This document shows, piece by piece, positions 25,951-39,200 of a stretch of DNA of 64,000 nucleotides. How positions within the stretch are numbered: position 1 is the stretch's first letter; every line of letters begins with the position of its first letter. The notes beneath the pieces are model-generated. The model made no database searches and was not told the DNA's origin. It was given only the letters and a program-made list of their open reading frames with translations. Position numbers and translations under genes: made by a program. The stretch is taken from positions 22,555,564 to 22,619,563 of the forward strand of contig CAIIXF020000007.1 in NCBI GenBank assembly GCA_903813345.2, in the 5' to 3' direction. The stretch comes from Owenia fusiformis (lineage: Eukaryota > Annelida > Polychaeta > Sabellida > Oweniidae).

Positions 25951-27217
25951 GAATTAAACTATGTACAGTATAATTGTCTAAAATGCAAAATTATTCGAAA
26001 CATTGAAAAATAACATTTCAGGTCTTTTATTGCTCATATTATTCAAATCAATTTCTTTTTACTCACATTCAACAATTTTGATCTTGTCTCTCAAAACGTA
26101 CTGACATGTGAGTTTGAAATCATGAAATTAAAAAATGGAACCCCATGTTTTAATGTACAGCCAAACTAGCCATAGTAACACTGGGTTGTACCAGGTGGAT
26201 GAAGCACAATCAAAATACATGACAATACCTGTATAAAATATAAAGCTCTTAGTTTCCATAATGCATAATGTTAAAAAGTATAACCTAATAATATCTAATG
26301 TACATTTTAGAGGTCATTAAAACATTTAAAAAGTGAGGAATAAAATATACATGACTAAATCAGATCTAATACATACATGTAAGTACAATTATGGCTCCTT
26401 TTAACAAAATTTCTAAAAATGCTTAATAATACATTTTAGTTTGAAAAACAAGTTCAAATGTAACATATGCAAATTAGTTCAATAGCCCAGAAGAACTGAA
26501 TACAACAAAGGATGATAAGGTAAATCAAGAGATTCAGAAATAAATCCAGATTCAAGAAATTGATATAAGCAATGATCAGATTCTGTTCAACTATAAAACA
26601 ACACCAACACTTATCAGATCCTGGTAAGCAAATTGTAAAAAATCTAAACTACAGTTGTATAATACAAAATGTACATTTCAAAATCTTGTTATCATGGTTA
26701 AAATATTCAGATCTTTGCTCTATTTTTTATCCATATTGCCACTTGGTTTCAGTTATAGAAGCTTCATTTTTTATTCTAAAGATTAACCTTGTAAAGTTCA
26801 GATTCAGATCTTTTTCTTCATTTTGTCCACTTGTAATTTATGCAAGTTTGTCCAAGTTCAGATCTTTAGTTAATTCCAATTATACTTGTAAAAGTTAAGA
26901 ATAAAGATTGGAATGTATCTTATTAAAAAATATAATTTGAATAGAACAGACCTGGTGCCTAAAAGTGGCACTATTATAATGTTTAAAAATAGTCAGTGGA
27001 ATGTGCTTTCAGATCTATGTTCAAGTGAAGAGCCACTTATCAAAGCAGCCTGCTCAAATTTTGCAATTAAGACATGATATCCAATAGGTGGCATGATTTG
27101 CTGGAATGGTCCATTCGTCTAAGTCTAATGTTATCATGGAATGAACTTTTTGATTCAATTGTTCAAATGTTTTCTCAGATCTAGATTCTACAGCAGTGTG
27201 GATTCAATCATTAGCTT
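25951..27217. other. Intergenic space between Ly6 genes
   Basis: AT-rich sequence without recognisable genes. A 108-codon plus-strand frame at 26572-26898 has no domain or codon-bias sign and is probably chance. Confidence 0.45.
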
Positions 27218-29840
27218 CTAGGTTTGTCGCCATAGGAACACTGCAGATAGTATTGTTGACATCGCCAAAGTGACAAGGTTGGAGGTCATAGAATTTGCAC
27301 CCATCTGAAAACACAAACCATCAATACATAAACATTTTACTGAACTGATTTTCACTTTCATAAGAATGATCAAACTTAAATGCAATCTGAAAAATTTAAG
27401 AAAATTACAAGCTGCCAATCATTGTAAATTTAAACTATAATCAGATCCCAGGATTTATTTTTTTGTATATAAATATTTTTTACAACAAATATTAAAATAT
27501 AATAGAGTTCAAGATGAACTTTCAAAGACATTGATATACATGTAGTCATTTTAACTTGAAGTTACACAAATGCAGTCAAACTAAACTTACGGTGACATAA
27601 AAGTTGCATAAATCTCCAGCACAGCACTCAGTGCATTCCCAATCATTGTACCAATCTCTCTTACACTTGTATGAACCAGCTATCTCCTTGGCATTACACT
27701 CAGATCTCCTGTCGCAAAATTTAGAGATTTTGTAGATTCGTTCATTATGTGGTGCCCAGTATGGTGGAACTGAAATCAGCAATAATGTTTTTCAAAGAGG
27801 ATATAAAATGAAAGTTACCTTAAAACCTACTCACAGCTGCCATACAATCTTTAAAGTTTCTCAAATAATTTTTAAAACAGTGTTATCACTGATATTACCC
27901 AATGGTGACTTAAAAGTAGCTTTTGTAGCCATTATTAAAGTTCTAATGTCAGCTACTAACAGGCAAATTACAGTACAGAGCAGTGACTCAAATAATGATT
28001 TGGTAGATGTTTTCGTAATTTGGCATAGATCACAGAATAAGACATCGTTCAAATAGAAAGCAGGGCTCTCGCTGGTCTTTTACAGTTTATTTTGCTTCCA
28101 CCACAAACTAATGGCAAATATTGATTGTTTCCACAGTCTAAACTTGATTGAATATACAACAAGGCATTGACATGACAAAATGTCACCACCTAGTTGTTCA
28201 CAATATTTTTAGTTCAATCATAAGTCACATTTGAATTTCGGAGAACTTGAAGATGATTTTGAAAAAAATTGGTCAATTTGAAGCAAATTGAAAAAATCCC
28301 TTTTTTGACCCTGAGAAGGACATTAAAGGTGAAATCTCAAATCTAAAGTCAGATTTGAACTTCTGATAACTTGTAGATGATTTTAAAAAAAAATTGGTCA
28401 ATTTGAAGCAAGATGAAAATATACATTTTTGACCTTGAGAATGTCATTGAAGGTCAAATCTTTTTTGACCTTGAGAAAGTCATTGAAGGTCAAATCTATA
28501 ATCAGATTTGAACTGTTGAGAACTTGTGCAGATGATTTTGAAAAAAATTGGTCAATTTGAAGCAAGTTGAAAAAAATTGTTACAGAAGCTGATCGCCATC
28601 CACCGCTACAAAAAATGGAGACCAACAATATGTCACCATTTGGTGGTGACATTATAATAGTATGTAAAAAGGATAAAAACATAAATATGATTTATCATAA
28701 CTTGTTGCACTAAAGATGTTTCTACCACACCCTGTTTGAATATTTCCTGGTGAGAGACCTGGAAACTTACATTGAACTCAGTCTAATTGGACATTTGGGT
28801 AGATGAGCTTAATTATTTAATTTCTAAGTAGATCACTGAAATATAGTTTGAACCCAGAGCAGACATGGCAGATAAATAGTAAATTAACTAACCTCCCCAC
28901 TTGACAACACTGCGACATGTGTCCTCTCCTTCTCTGCATTGAACTACTGTCTTGACGCATTTGTCATGATTGTTGTCTTGGTTCTCACACACATAACACT
29001 CTAGGGCAATACCTGCAGTATATAAATAATAAAAATAATGTACTACAGAGGTGGTTTGAACACTCCTTTACCAATATTTGTAGTAATAATAGTTCAACAA
29101 GTTAAACCCAATACCACAGCTTTCATTTATTAATCTGAATGTTCTTGTTGCCGTGATTGGGTTTAACTTTCTTGCTATGCTTTCATTGGTTGCAAATTCT
29201 CACTATCAGTTATTAATAAAACGTGCATGGAATTTCATGCGCTGCCATAGGCCACCATTAAATTTTTTGCATCAAGGGCAGAATAGGCACGGACATTAAA
29301 TCTAGGGCGGGCCACAAGATATGTCAGATAACAAATATTATAAGGCCCAGACTAGGTTTAACTTGTTGAACTAAACAAATAATTGGTCTTTAGATCTCTT
29401 ATTTTTAAGGTTCAACTGGTGATTATGAAGTAAATTTAACAGACTGTATACTACAAAAATATGACTAAAAAAAATTGGTGCTATTCTTATTTGAGTATCA
29501 TTTTAGATTATCAAAACTAAAAGCAATCGAAGTACAACTTAGAAAATGCATTGGTAATTCAAGGATGATAACCTTACTAGTCAATGACATATTAGGGTAA
29601 GTGACTGATTCATTTCAGCATGGGTTTGACTATTTCTTCAATCAGAAGAAAATCCAACAAATACTTGAAATGGCTGCCATTTATTTACAAACAGTAAATT
29701 TTTTATTACTATACACCTGAACTTTAGTGCAGAACAGTTAGAACAGATTACTATCAATTTTGATTCAGTGTTATAAGTACTTTATACTTACACATAGATA
29801 GTGTGCCTAAAATGCACAGAATTTGGATTATTCTCTCCAT
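27218..29840 (-). CDS. GPI-anchored Ly6/uPAR protein, second paralogue
   Basis: Minus-strand coding exons: 29792-29840, 28893-29012, 27591-27769 and 27218-27304. Phases 1, 1, 0 match the first paralogue exactly and yield 144 residues. There is a signal peptide (MERIIQILCILGTLSM), a domain from ALECYVC to ECCAGDLCN with the same 12 cysteine positions, and a C-terminal GPI signal (GANSM followed by a hydrophobic stretch to FLWRQT). DWY.DW.C.ECC is shared with the neighbour. It is probably a cell-surface modulator of a receptor or channel, as in other Ly6 proteins; the target cannot be told from sequence. It is divergently arranged with MINDY4. Confidence 0.9.
28190..28645. repeat. Element with three internal repeats and GTCACCACC ends
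   Basis: Three copies of a ~110-130 bp unit (GAACTTG.AGATGATTTT, AAATTGGTCAATTTGAAGCA, TTTTGACCTTGAGAA) are bracketed by ATGTCACCACCTAG and TTTGGTGGTGACAT, an inverted pair. It lies in intron 2 of the second Ly6 gene. Confidence 0.7.
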
Positions 29841-30233
29841 TTCCTACTTCATTTGAAACTTTGTTGACCTACTTTTGCGCACCTGAAACACGGAAGTTAA
29901 TTGGACCAGTCCAAAAACTTTTGAAAGGAGGGGTGTTGGCAATAAGTTTGCGACACCTAAAGTGACTATCTGTTCATATTTATGCGATTATATGAAATGC
30001 ATGCAGAGCATTATCATAAACATTGACATGACTTGGGCATTTTGAACAAATTGAAATATGAAATAAAGATTTATTTAGACTTAATATCATATTACATTCG
30101 ATACCTATATACGACCCCAAACATTATGTATTAACGTTTTGAGACACCAAGTTAGTTTACAAATGGCGGACAAATATTTTTCAATGATTTTGAAAAAGTT
30201 TATTGAATTAGTATTTCACTCTAATATTTAGCC
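29841..30233. promoter_or_regulatory. Shared divergent 5' region, Ly6 / MINDY4
   Basis: Only 393 bp separate the start codons of the minus-strand Ly6 gene and plus-strand MINDY4, so both promoters should lie here. No obvious TATA box was seen near MINDY4. Confidence 0.55.
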
Positions 30234-33200
30234 ATGGATCAAGGTTTTGTTGAAGCAATAGGTGCATCCCTGATAAGGGAATACTTGAGTAGAAAGGTTT
30301 GTAATTTAGTATTCACATATTCTTACTTTCGTTGATTCAATAAAATGTTACCCCCATAGCTCACTAGGCTAGAGTCTAATAGTGGGGTTGATTTTTATAA
30401 TCACTATTCAACCCCACAATATGAGGGTAATGAAATGTTAGACCTTATCCCGTGCCAGGACTATAATACTGTCCTGGCACCAGATAAGTTAGACCCACAT
30501 CTATGTCAGTATGGGGAAGGTCCTCTATTATGACCCTCGGTAGCAAGTTGTGAGATAGACTTTATCTTGTTCCAACACCATCCTCTTCGTTTCTGGTCTT
30601 TGAGGGGATCCATTGAAACACACATTATTTTTCAAAAGTCGAAATTGAAGGGCGTTAGGTACGCATATATTTCTTACCTCTATCGACTCTTAACACCAAA
30701 AGAAATGTTCTTCCCAAGCCAGAAAAGACGCGGCTGTCTCTAATTGCAGTTGCAGTAATATACACTCCAATATTCGAGTTGACCAGCTGTATTCCGCTTA
30801 TTTCAAAATATCTGCCATGAACATTTCATCCAGTGTCACATTTCAATCTCTTTTTTTCCCGGGAACATTATCCTTCAAACTTGAGAAATTGGTTCGCTCA
30901 ATTAATACGGAATCAAGTCAAGCAACATTGATAAATCGTGAGTAACGATATATTTGAATGATTTCACTGGAAATTGCTGTTGTATTTGACATGTTGTTAG
31001 GTAAAATGCAAGGAAATTCCCTCGGCTGATCAGTGTCAGCCAACGCTGAATGTTTTCTTCATTTATATATTACTACGCGTTGTGTAAGTTAGAATAGTCC
31101 GAAAGTGACGTCATCAAATTCATGGATGACATTTTGGAAAACCGGTCGATTTGAAGTTTGAAGTGTATATTACTGCGATTTGAGACAGGCTCAGCTTTAC
31201 TGCCTTTAGAAGAATGTTTCTTGTGACATTAAGAATCGATAGAGGTAAGAAATATGTGCGTAGCTATCGCCGATAAATTTCAACTTTTGAAAAAGAATGT
31301 GTGCTTGAATGGATCCCCCCAAGACTAGAACGTAGAGATAGTTTTGGAACGAGATAAAGATAGACTATCTTCATTGTACAATAGCCCAGCTGTAGTAGCT
31401 ATACCCCATTGGCTCGAGTGATTGGGCATCAGACTTTGGACTGGAAGGTCCTGGGTTCGATTCCTGCATGGGACAATGAAATTAGCACACTCCCTTTGGG
31501 GCCCTTTCATGTCTCGTATCTGGCTTGTCACACTCCAGCTATATGTACTTAGGCTTTTAATGGTCAGCTGTTTCAGGATACCACAGTCCTTGGGAAGAAA
31601 CTTGCACTTAAGTGGGAGGTGGGGTGGGGGTTGATTTTCCTTTTTGAATAAAATATCCTTAGTAAACAGAATGGGAAATTTTCTTTTCAGACAATTGTAG
31701 TACCTGTATCTCTTCCAGTTCAAAAATATTTTCGGAAAGAAGAGTAAGGGGAGGTCCTCTTTTTGGACCATTTCACTATCTGTTCCAGTGCCTGTGAACT
31801 GTTGCGTCAGCTGAAATTTCGATAGATCTTTGCTTCTTGGTATGAGAATTGATAAGGAGAATGTTCTTTTATTTTCAGGGATTTAAACAAACTCTAGCAA
31901 TGCTTGATAATGAATCTCCAAGATCTGAACAAAGCATCAGTAATAGGCCAACTCTGATGAAAGAACTTCATTTGGAAAAACTTATGAAACGTAATAAGGT
32001 ATGGACAGTCCAAAACTGGAAAAAATATCACTTCCAGTCTTTCATTTGATTATTAGCTATAAAAAGCAATGTTGTGTTGAAGAAAAGCTTAGATGACAGT
32101 TTTGTCAAATGCTATACTATTGGATTTTATTCACGTGTACAACATTATAACTATACTATGCAACTATAACTATGCAAAGCCATAAAAGCTCATGTCAAAC
32201 ATTCATAATTTGAAAGTGCAAATAAATGGATTAAATTACAAAATTATTCTCTATTTCTAGACTATAAAGATAAGAAATCTTGAAAGTAAATGATAGAATA
32301 TAGATTGAATTTCTAATGTACATTTTACATTAATTTCTTTGATGCTTAAACGTTATCCCTTGGCTTATCAACCAACCTAAGTACTTTTTGTAAAAGGTTG
32401 TATTTAGTTTTACTATCCTCACCATAATGAACCTTGACAAATAAATCAGTTTTATGCTCTTTTGAAGTAAGAAGTCAGAAACTTCATTACAGCAATGACT
32501 CACCCAATTATAGGGTGGCGAAGTATTTTTAAAAATGACAATTTTAGTGACCCATCCTGATGCTTTTACACATTTACAGGAAGAGGGCCAACCATTTAGA
32601 ACAATGATTGAAGTGATGACCAAACATTTTCTTGAACAAGTGAATGAAAGACATTCTAGAACAAGCAGTGCAGCACTTGAAAACAATAAAACAAAACCAG
32701 TCTCTCCCAAAAAAGGTGAGTTTCTAAATTTTATTTTCAGAATACCATTGACACATAATAGCTCATGATATTTTCAGAATACCATTAATACATCATAGCT
32801 CATGACATTTTCAGAATACCATTTACACATCATAGTTGATTATATTTTTAGAATACCATGGTGACATCATAGTTGATGATGATGTAGAGGGAGAAACTCT
32901 GCTTGGAGATGGTAAATCTGGCCTCATGGACCAACAAATTCCTGATAGGCCAATGTCATCACGCTCTAACAGGTCTCGGGGGATGTCTGGACCAATCACA
33001 AGCAGCCTAGATGTGAGTCACTGTACCATCTTAATATTATAATGGTCTATCAGAGGGTCTTAAATTTCTTATTTACATTTTTTAAGAATCCTTATATTTT
33101 TACATTCATTAAACCCCTACATTCAAACCCATCCCTCAACTTATCACCTGTTTATGTGAACACTAGATCCCACGAAGAACCATTTTCAAGTGAATTAAGC

Positions 33201-36200
33201 TTTTCTCAAACAGACTTGATATTTACTTTATTTTAAATAGCCCAGAGATAAGAGATTAAGGTCAGCTAAAAAGAAGCATGTTGGACCAGGAACTTTACAT
33301 GGACCAATGAAAGATGTTCTCAGGTAAGGTGTACTCATTGTTTGATATTAAATAGGCCCTGCATTCATCCTTCCCTTAATGTTATCAAAGGTTGAAAAAT
33401 ATCTCACCTAATAAGCCTTTTAAAAATGTCCACTTCGAAAACCTCCCAGTTAGAAAATAATCTTTTGAAATAGACAATTCCCATACAGAGAGAATTCATT
33501 TAAATTGAATGGTTTATTTAATTTAATCTCCCCTCCATAGTAATACAAATACACTGATAGAAAAAATAAATACTGTACCTAGTAATCATAAGGACAGGAT
33601 TTATTTAAGTTTTGAATTGTTTGCGTATTTGTCAAGTATTTCATAGATAAATGTCTATGAAACTTCAAATGATAATGCATGATGTGCAGTTTGGATCTGT
33701 CAAACAAAAGGCAGAATTTAAGTTATTTGAGTCTCATAAATGCCAGCTTGGAAAGAATAGGTTTAAGGATGTCACACATACTTCCAGGTCAGAAGATAGT
33801 GCTTCACCTTCCCCTGTGAACACCCCTGAGAGACAACACAGTGCAGGAGCCACTAGGAAGGAACCCAACCACCTCTCTATTGATCTCAAACCACTTACTG
33901 CTGCACTAGAGGAAGAACCTCAAAGAAAACCCAGTGCTTCACGTCGACGCACCTCAAACTCTGAAATTCCAGTTGACCCTCCAGAAACGTCAGTCGTGTC
34001 AAAACCTCAAGAAAAACCTAAAAACATTACTCCAAGTGAATTCAGAGGGGATAAGAAAACTTCATTTGAGGATTCTTTGAAAAAATTAAAAGAAAATCGT
34101 ACAAAAAGGCGAGATAAGGAGAAGGTAGAAATTGTGACTCCACAAAGTGAGGCTACGCAAGGGGTAATGCCCCGTCCAAGTACAGGTAGAAGAAAGGTGG
34201 AGACAGATGAATCAGAAGGCTACAGTGTCCTTAACTCCAGTCTGACTAGTGACAGGCCACCTTCAAGAGGAAGACTTGTTGAACAACCCAGGTGAGAATT
34301 AAAATTGCATTTTTATGTGACGTTATGGTCTCCAACTTTTTTGTGAACAGTGTTTGGTGTTCGGTGGTTTGTGGTCATTGTTTGATTGCATGTTAATGCC
34401 TTGTGAGTTGGTATTGGAGTGTAAAATCTATTAGTTTATGAGATATACCGGTATGAAGAAAACTTACAAGGTGCAACAATTAGTGCAGGGGGGCTATTCA
34501 ACGATCATCAGCCAGTGTCAAAATATATTTAAGTTTGGATCAAGACTAACATGTATTTTTATATCTACAAAGAAACCCCCTGGATGAACATTATTTCAGC
34601 TGATATTCCTCTTGAAACATGGTGGCTCTTAAAAATCTATAAGTGGGACCCCCTTTATAGAAGCTTCAAACTGAATTTACACTTGTTAATGCTGAAATTG
34701 ATAGTTTATACATACATTTTTAGAAAATAGGTATGTCAAAGAAGGTGTTAAGCCAAATATTGACCTGATAGCTCAGAAAAAATAAAAAAAGTCCAATTTT
34801 CTCTCTACAGTCCTTGTTGCCCCTTTAAACAAAACTGAAGTTTCTTCAAATCTCACGGAACTCCTGTCTGTTAATATGTGTAGTATTTCTCTAGGTGCAG
34901 AATTGAAAGAAAACCCTTTTTTCCCAGACAGATTTAAAGTTATTTTTCATGTTTTTCAGTAAACTATCAAAAGATAATACTCCAAACACAGCTGAATCTG
35001 AGAATAACAATGCAACACAAAAGGAGGAAAGCGATGTTGATACAGAACCAAAGCTTCCACCACCCCAGCTTATCTCAAAATCAATCAACTCGAGACCCAT
35101 GGATCTGAAAACTGCTGTTCAATTAAAAACTATACTTTTTGGGACTGCCATGGAAAATTTCAATGATGAATGGCGTTATCAAAGTTTGACGTTCTGTGAT
35201 ATACCAAAACTGCAATATGGAATCGTCCAGAAGAAGGGGGGTCCTTGCGGGGCACTTGCTGCTATACAAGCATGCATGCTTCAAAAGTTACTTTTTACTG
35301 ATAAATCCTATAGAACTTCATGGCAAAATCCCACCAAAGAAATCCGTTCTAAATGCCTTGCTATGGCAATCAGCAATATCCTTTGGAGGGCTGGTGAATT
35401 TTCCAGAGCTATACTGACGTTACCCTCAGGGAGGACTTTATTTACAGGTATTGGGAGGTTCAAAGCAGATCAGCTGACAGAGACCCTAACTATCAATGAA
35501 TTTGATAATTATGACACTTTGTATGGATTTGTAACTCAGCATATAGGACATTTAGAGATGGATGGATCCGGCGGTGTTATTTTAGTGGTTTATTCTGCAA
35601 TATTATCACGTGGTATTAGTCAAATTAAGAAAGACATGGATGTACCTGACCAGGGAAAACTAATGGGTCAACATGGCTATTGCACACAGGTACAACATTT
35701 TTTTTTCAAATATTTAATACTGTTTTGAATGCCAATTATGCTGTAGTTAATTCTATAATGGCTTTTACAAACATACATTTATGTCAAAAATGTTTTCATG
35801 ACTACCAGGACTTTTTTCACCCATGGAAAATGTCTTTGAATGACTTAATTTTGAAGAAAGAAGAGACATTAAGCAGTGAAATTAAAACACAACCAGAGAA
35901 AAAGCCTGTGTTGAACTTTCTGAATTATGGGAAAATTATGATGCAAAATACTTTTAATAAATGTCTATTAACCTCAGAATTGAATTGAATATTAAATTAG
36001 ATATTTCATTTTCAGGAGATGGTTAACTTGTTGATCAAAGGACAGGCAGCATCCAACGTGTTTGACAATACTATGGAGTTAGATGGAGGTTTGGTCTTGA
36101 AGGGAATAGTAGGACGTGGTGATATTGGACTTCTTTCCCTATTTGAACATTATAACTCTTGCCAGGTAACCTTTTAAGTCAAATATTGTATATTTGTGAA

Positions 36201-39200
36201 TGAAAAATATTATGTGAAGGAAAAAAATGTATATACATACATATGAAAAGGCAAAACATTTTGTGAATTGAAAATATTATATACATATTTGTGAAGGAAA
36301 AATATTGTATTTATATTGAAAAAGATAGGCTTCAAAGTAATGAATATAAAGCCAAAGAGAGTATGAAGAGTCCCAAAATCCCAAAATCTTGTATTTTTAG
36401 GTTGGGACCAATTTAAAAGTACCAAAGAATATTGTATTCATATTGAAAAGTGATGAATATAAAGCCAAAGAGAGTATGAAGAGTCCCAAAATCTTGTATT
36501 TATAGGTTGGAACCAATTTAAAAGTACCAAAGAATATTGTATTCATATTGAAAAGTGGTGAATATAAAGCCATAGAGAGTATAAAGAGTCCAAAAATCTT
36601 GTATTTTTAGGTTGGGACCAATTTGAAAGTACCAAAGAATATTGTATTCATATTGAAAAGTGATGAATATCAAGCCATAGAGAGTATAAAGAGTCCCAAA
36701 ATCTTGTATTTTTAGGTAGGGACCAATTTGAAAGTACCAAAGAATATTGTATTCATATTGAAAAGTGATGAATATCAAGCCATAGAGAGTATAAAGAGTC
36801 CAAAAATCTTGTATTTTTAGGTTGGGACCAATTTGAAAGTACCAAAGAATATTGTATTCATATTGAAAAGTGGTGAATATAAAGCCATAGAGAGTATAAA
36901 GAGTCCAAAAATCTTGTATTTTTAGGTTGGGACCAATTTGAAAGTACCAAAGAATATTGTATTCATATTGAAAAGTGATGAATATCAAGCCATAGAGAGT
37001 ATAAAGAGTCCCAAAATCTTGTATTTATAGGTTGGAACCAATTTGAAAGTACCAAAGAATATTGTATTCATATAATATTATTGAAAAGTGATGGATATAA
37101 AGCCATAGAGAGTATAAAGAGTCCCAAAATCTTGTATTTAAAGGTTGGGACCAATTTGAAAGTACCAAAGAATATTGTATTCATATTGAAAAGTGATGGA
37201 TATAAAGCCATAGATAGTATAAAGAGTCCCAAAATCTTGTATTTATAGGTTGGGACCAATTTGAAAGTACCAAAGAATCCAATCTGGCTGATTTGCAGTG
37301 AGAGTCACTTTACTACTCTCTTTTGTACACGCAAGGAACTTATGTCTGACTGGAAAGCTGAAAGAAGGTATCATTAATATGAATTAATAATTTAATATAA
37401 TAACTTTTTATAATGATATCAGATATATTTTACGCTTGTTATTTTTTCATTATAGGGATTGAATATGGTTTTATTCTTAAATGTTTGGATTTAAAGAGGG
37501 TGGAAGGGATACAGAAAAATGTTACAATGTGACTATGTCTTACTCGTATCATTCCATGTCAATTTCATTTTTTAAAAGGTTCAATGATTCTAACTTTATT
37601 TCAGGATAATTGTTTGATTTTTAAGGTATTCTGATCATTTGGATTTCCCCTTTCTCAATTCCTCATCACAAATCTTCAACAACTTCTGAAAGACTAGTCT
37701 CGGTTTGGAGAAATAAGTTCATCAGTCTACTGCATCCGTACGCCTGCTTTGGACAATTTTGATATTTTTGCATATTGTAGATTTAAATGTCCTCTTTTCC
37801 ATAATTTAATTTGGGTGATTTTCTATATTTTTCATAAAAAAAATTATCAGCCCAGGAGACTTCTCTCCAAACCAAGACTTGTCCTTTGATCAGATATCAC
37901 AATTTTCAGAAAATAAAATTACGATGGTAAGAAAAAACAATTTTTTGAAAAGATTTCACCCAACATTTTTCACTGTATCCATTCTAATTCCACTATTAGT
38001 TTTTGAAGTTATATTTATTTTTCCAGGTTTGATCTATATTATTATGATGGCTTGGCTAAACAGGATGAAGAAATTAGGTTAACAATAGGTAAGATATGTG
38101 CATACTTTAAATCATGTCAGTTCATTATTTATTTGAAAAGATGTAAAAGCAGTACATGCAATAAAAAATTATTTTAAAAATTGTTATAAAAATTTCATAT
38201 TTCTGGCTGAACTGAAATTATCATCATATTTGACTCAATAATTATTACTATGATGATATTATAAATTATAATAGTTGAACTGTTCATCTCAGTACACTGC
38301 GTCTTGTTCTTTTGAAATCAGAACCTGGCCAAAGATATTGGAATGGTAAGAAAGCACATTGCACACCATTGGTTCTTATCATATTATATTTAGATGCTTG
38401 AACTTTAAATTTAATATGCATGTTGTCAAACAGTCCTTCAGCCAATGATTGGGTGTTAGGAAAATATATTTGATTGCACATATATTGTACGTAACGTAAT
38501 AAGATATAACTTTGAAAGGGGTGCACAATTTTTGATTGACAAATTGTCTGTCACTGGCTATGAGGCTTGCTTAAGTAAGGAGACCCCCCCCCCCCCCCGT
38601 CTGTTATATGTACAATACTGCATATTAGCACTTGCATGTCTGCACAATGACTAATTTTAGGAAAAAACAATCTTTTGCTTTTATCAAGGTATTTTTATGA
38701 GGTTAACTTATTGTACAGCATGTTAAGTGTTGTTGCTCAGGCTCAAATCTAATTTAAATGTTAAGCCTATTTGGATGATTTAACTAAGCTGTTAGGTGCA
38801 ATTTTTGTTCAAGTTCCTGTGTCATCATGACCCTGATATATTTTTTACAATATTAAAACAGGTCTAGGATCATATTCATCTGTCTGATATGGGAAACATT
38901 GACAAAATTACAAATGGAAAGTTTTCATGTTATTAAACTTGGAAAGAGGAGAGTATTCGATCTTGATTTTGGCTTGACTCAAATCATAACTGTATACTGA
39001 CTGTTAAAAGAGAGCCATTTACTGTAAATTTACTTTAACTCTTAGCAGTCTGCCAACGAGTTATCTCGTAAAATCAGACATTCCTGGGGTCTGCCGACGA
39101 GATATCTCGTACTTTAGGTACTCTTGGTTATGCTAAAGTTCATTTAGAAACCAAAAATATGCGTTGTGTTGATAATACATACCCAACACTTGATGACGGA

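Noticed and set aside
31404-31475. tRNA gene
   Set aside because: Boxes A and B are present but the anticodon stem is degenerate and it is within an intron; a tRNA-derived SINE is the better reading.
33651-33787. Upstream extension of the MINDY4 frame with its own ATG
   Set aside because: A good acceptor at 33787 with matching phase from the exon ending at 33323 makes the ATG-led part intronic.
36518-36988. 156-codon minus-strand repetitive frame
   Set aside because: It is produced by the 105 bp tandem array, whose period is a multiple of three; the plus strand explains the sequence as repeated intron/exon border.
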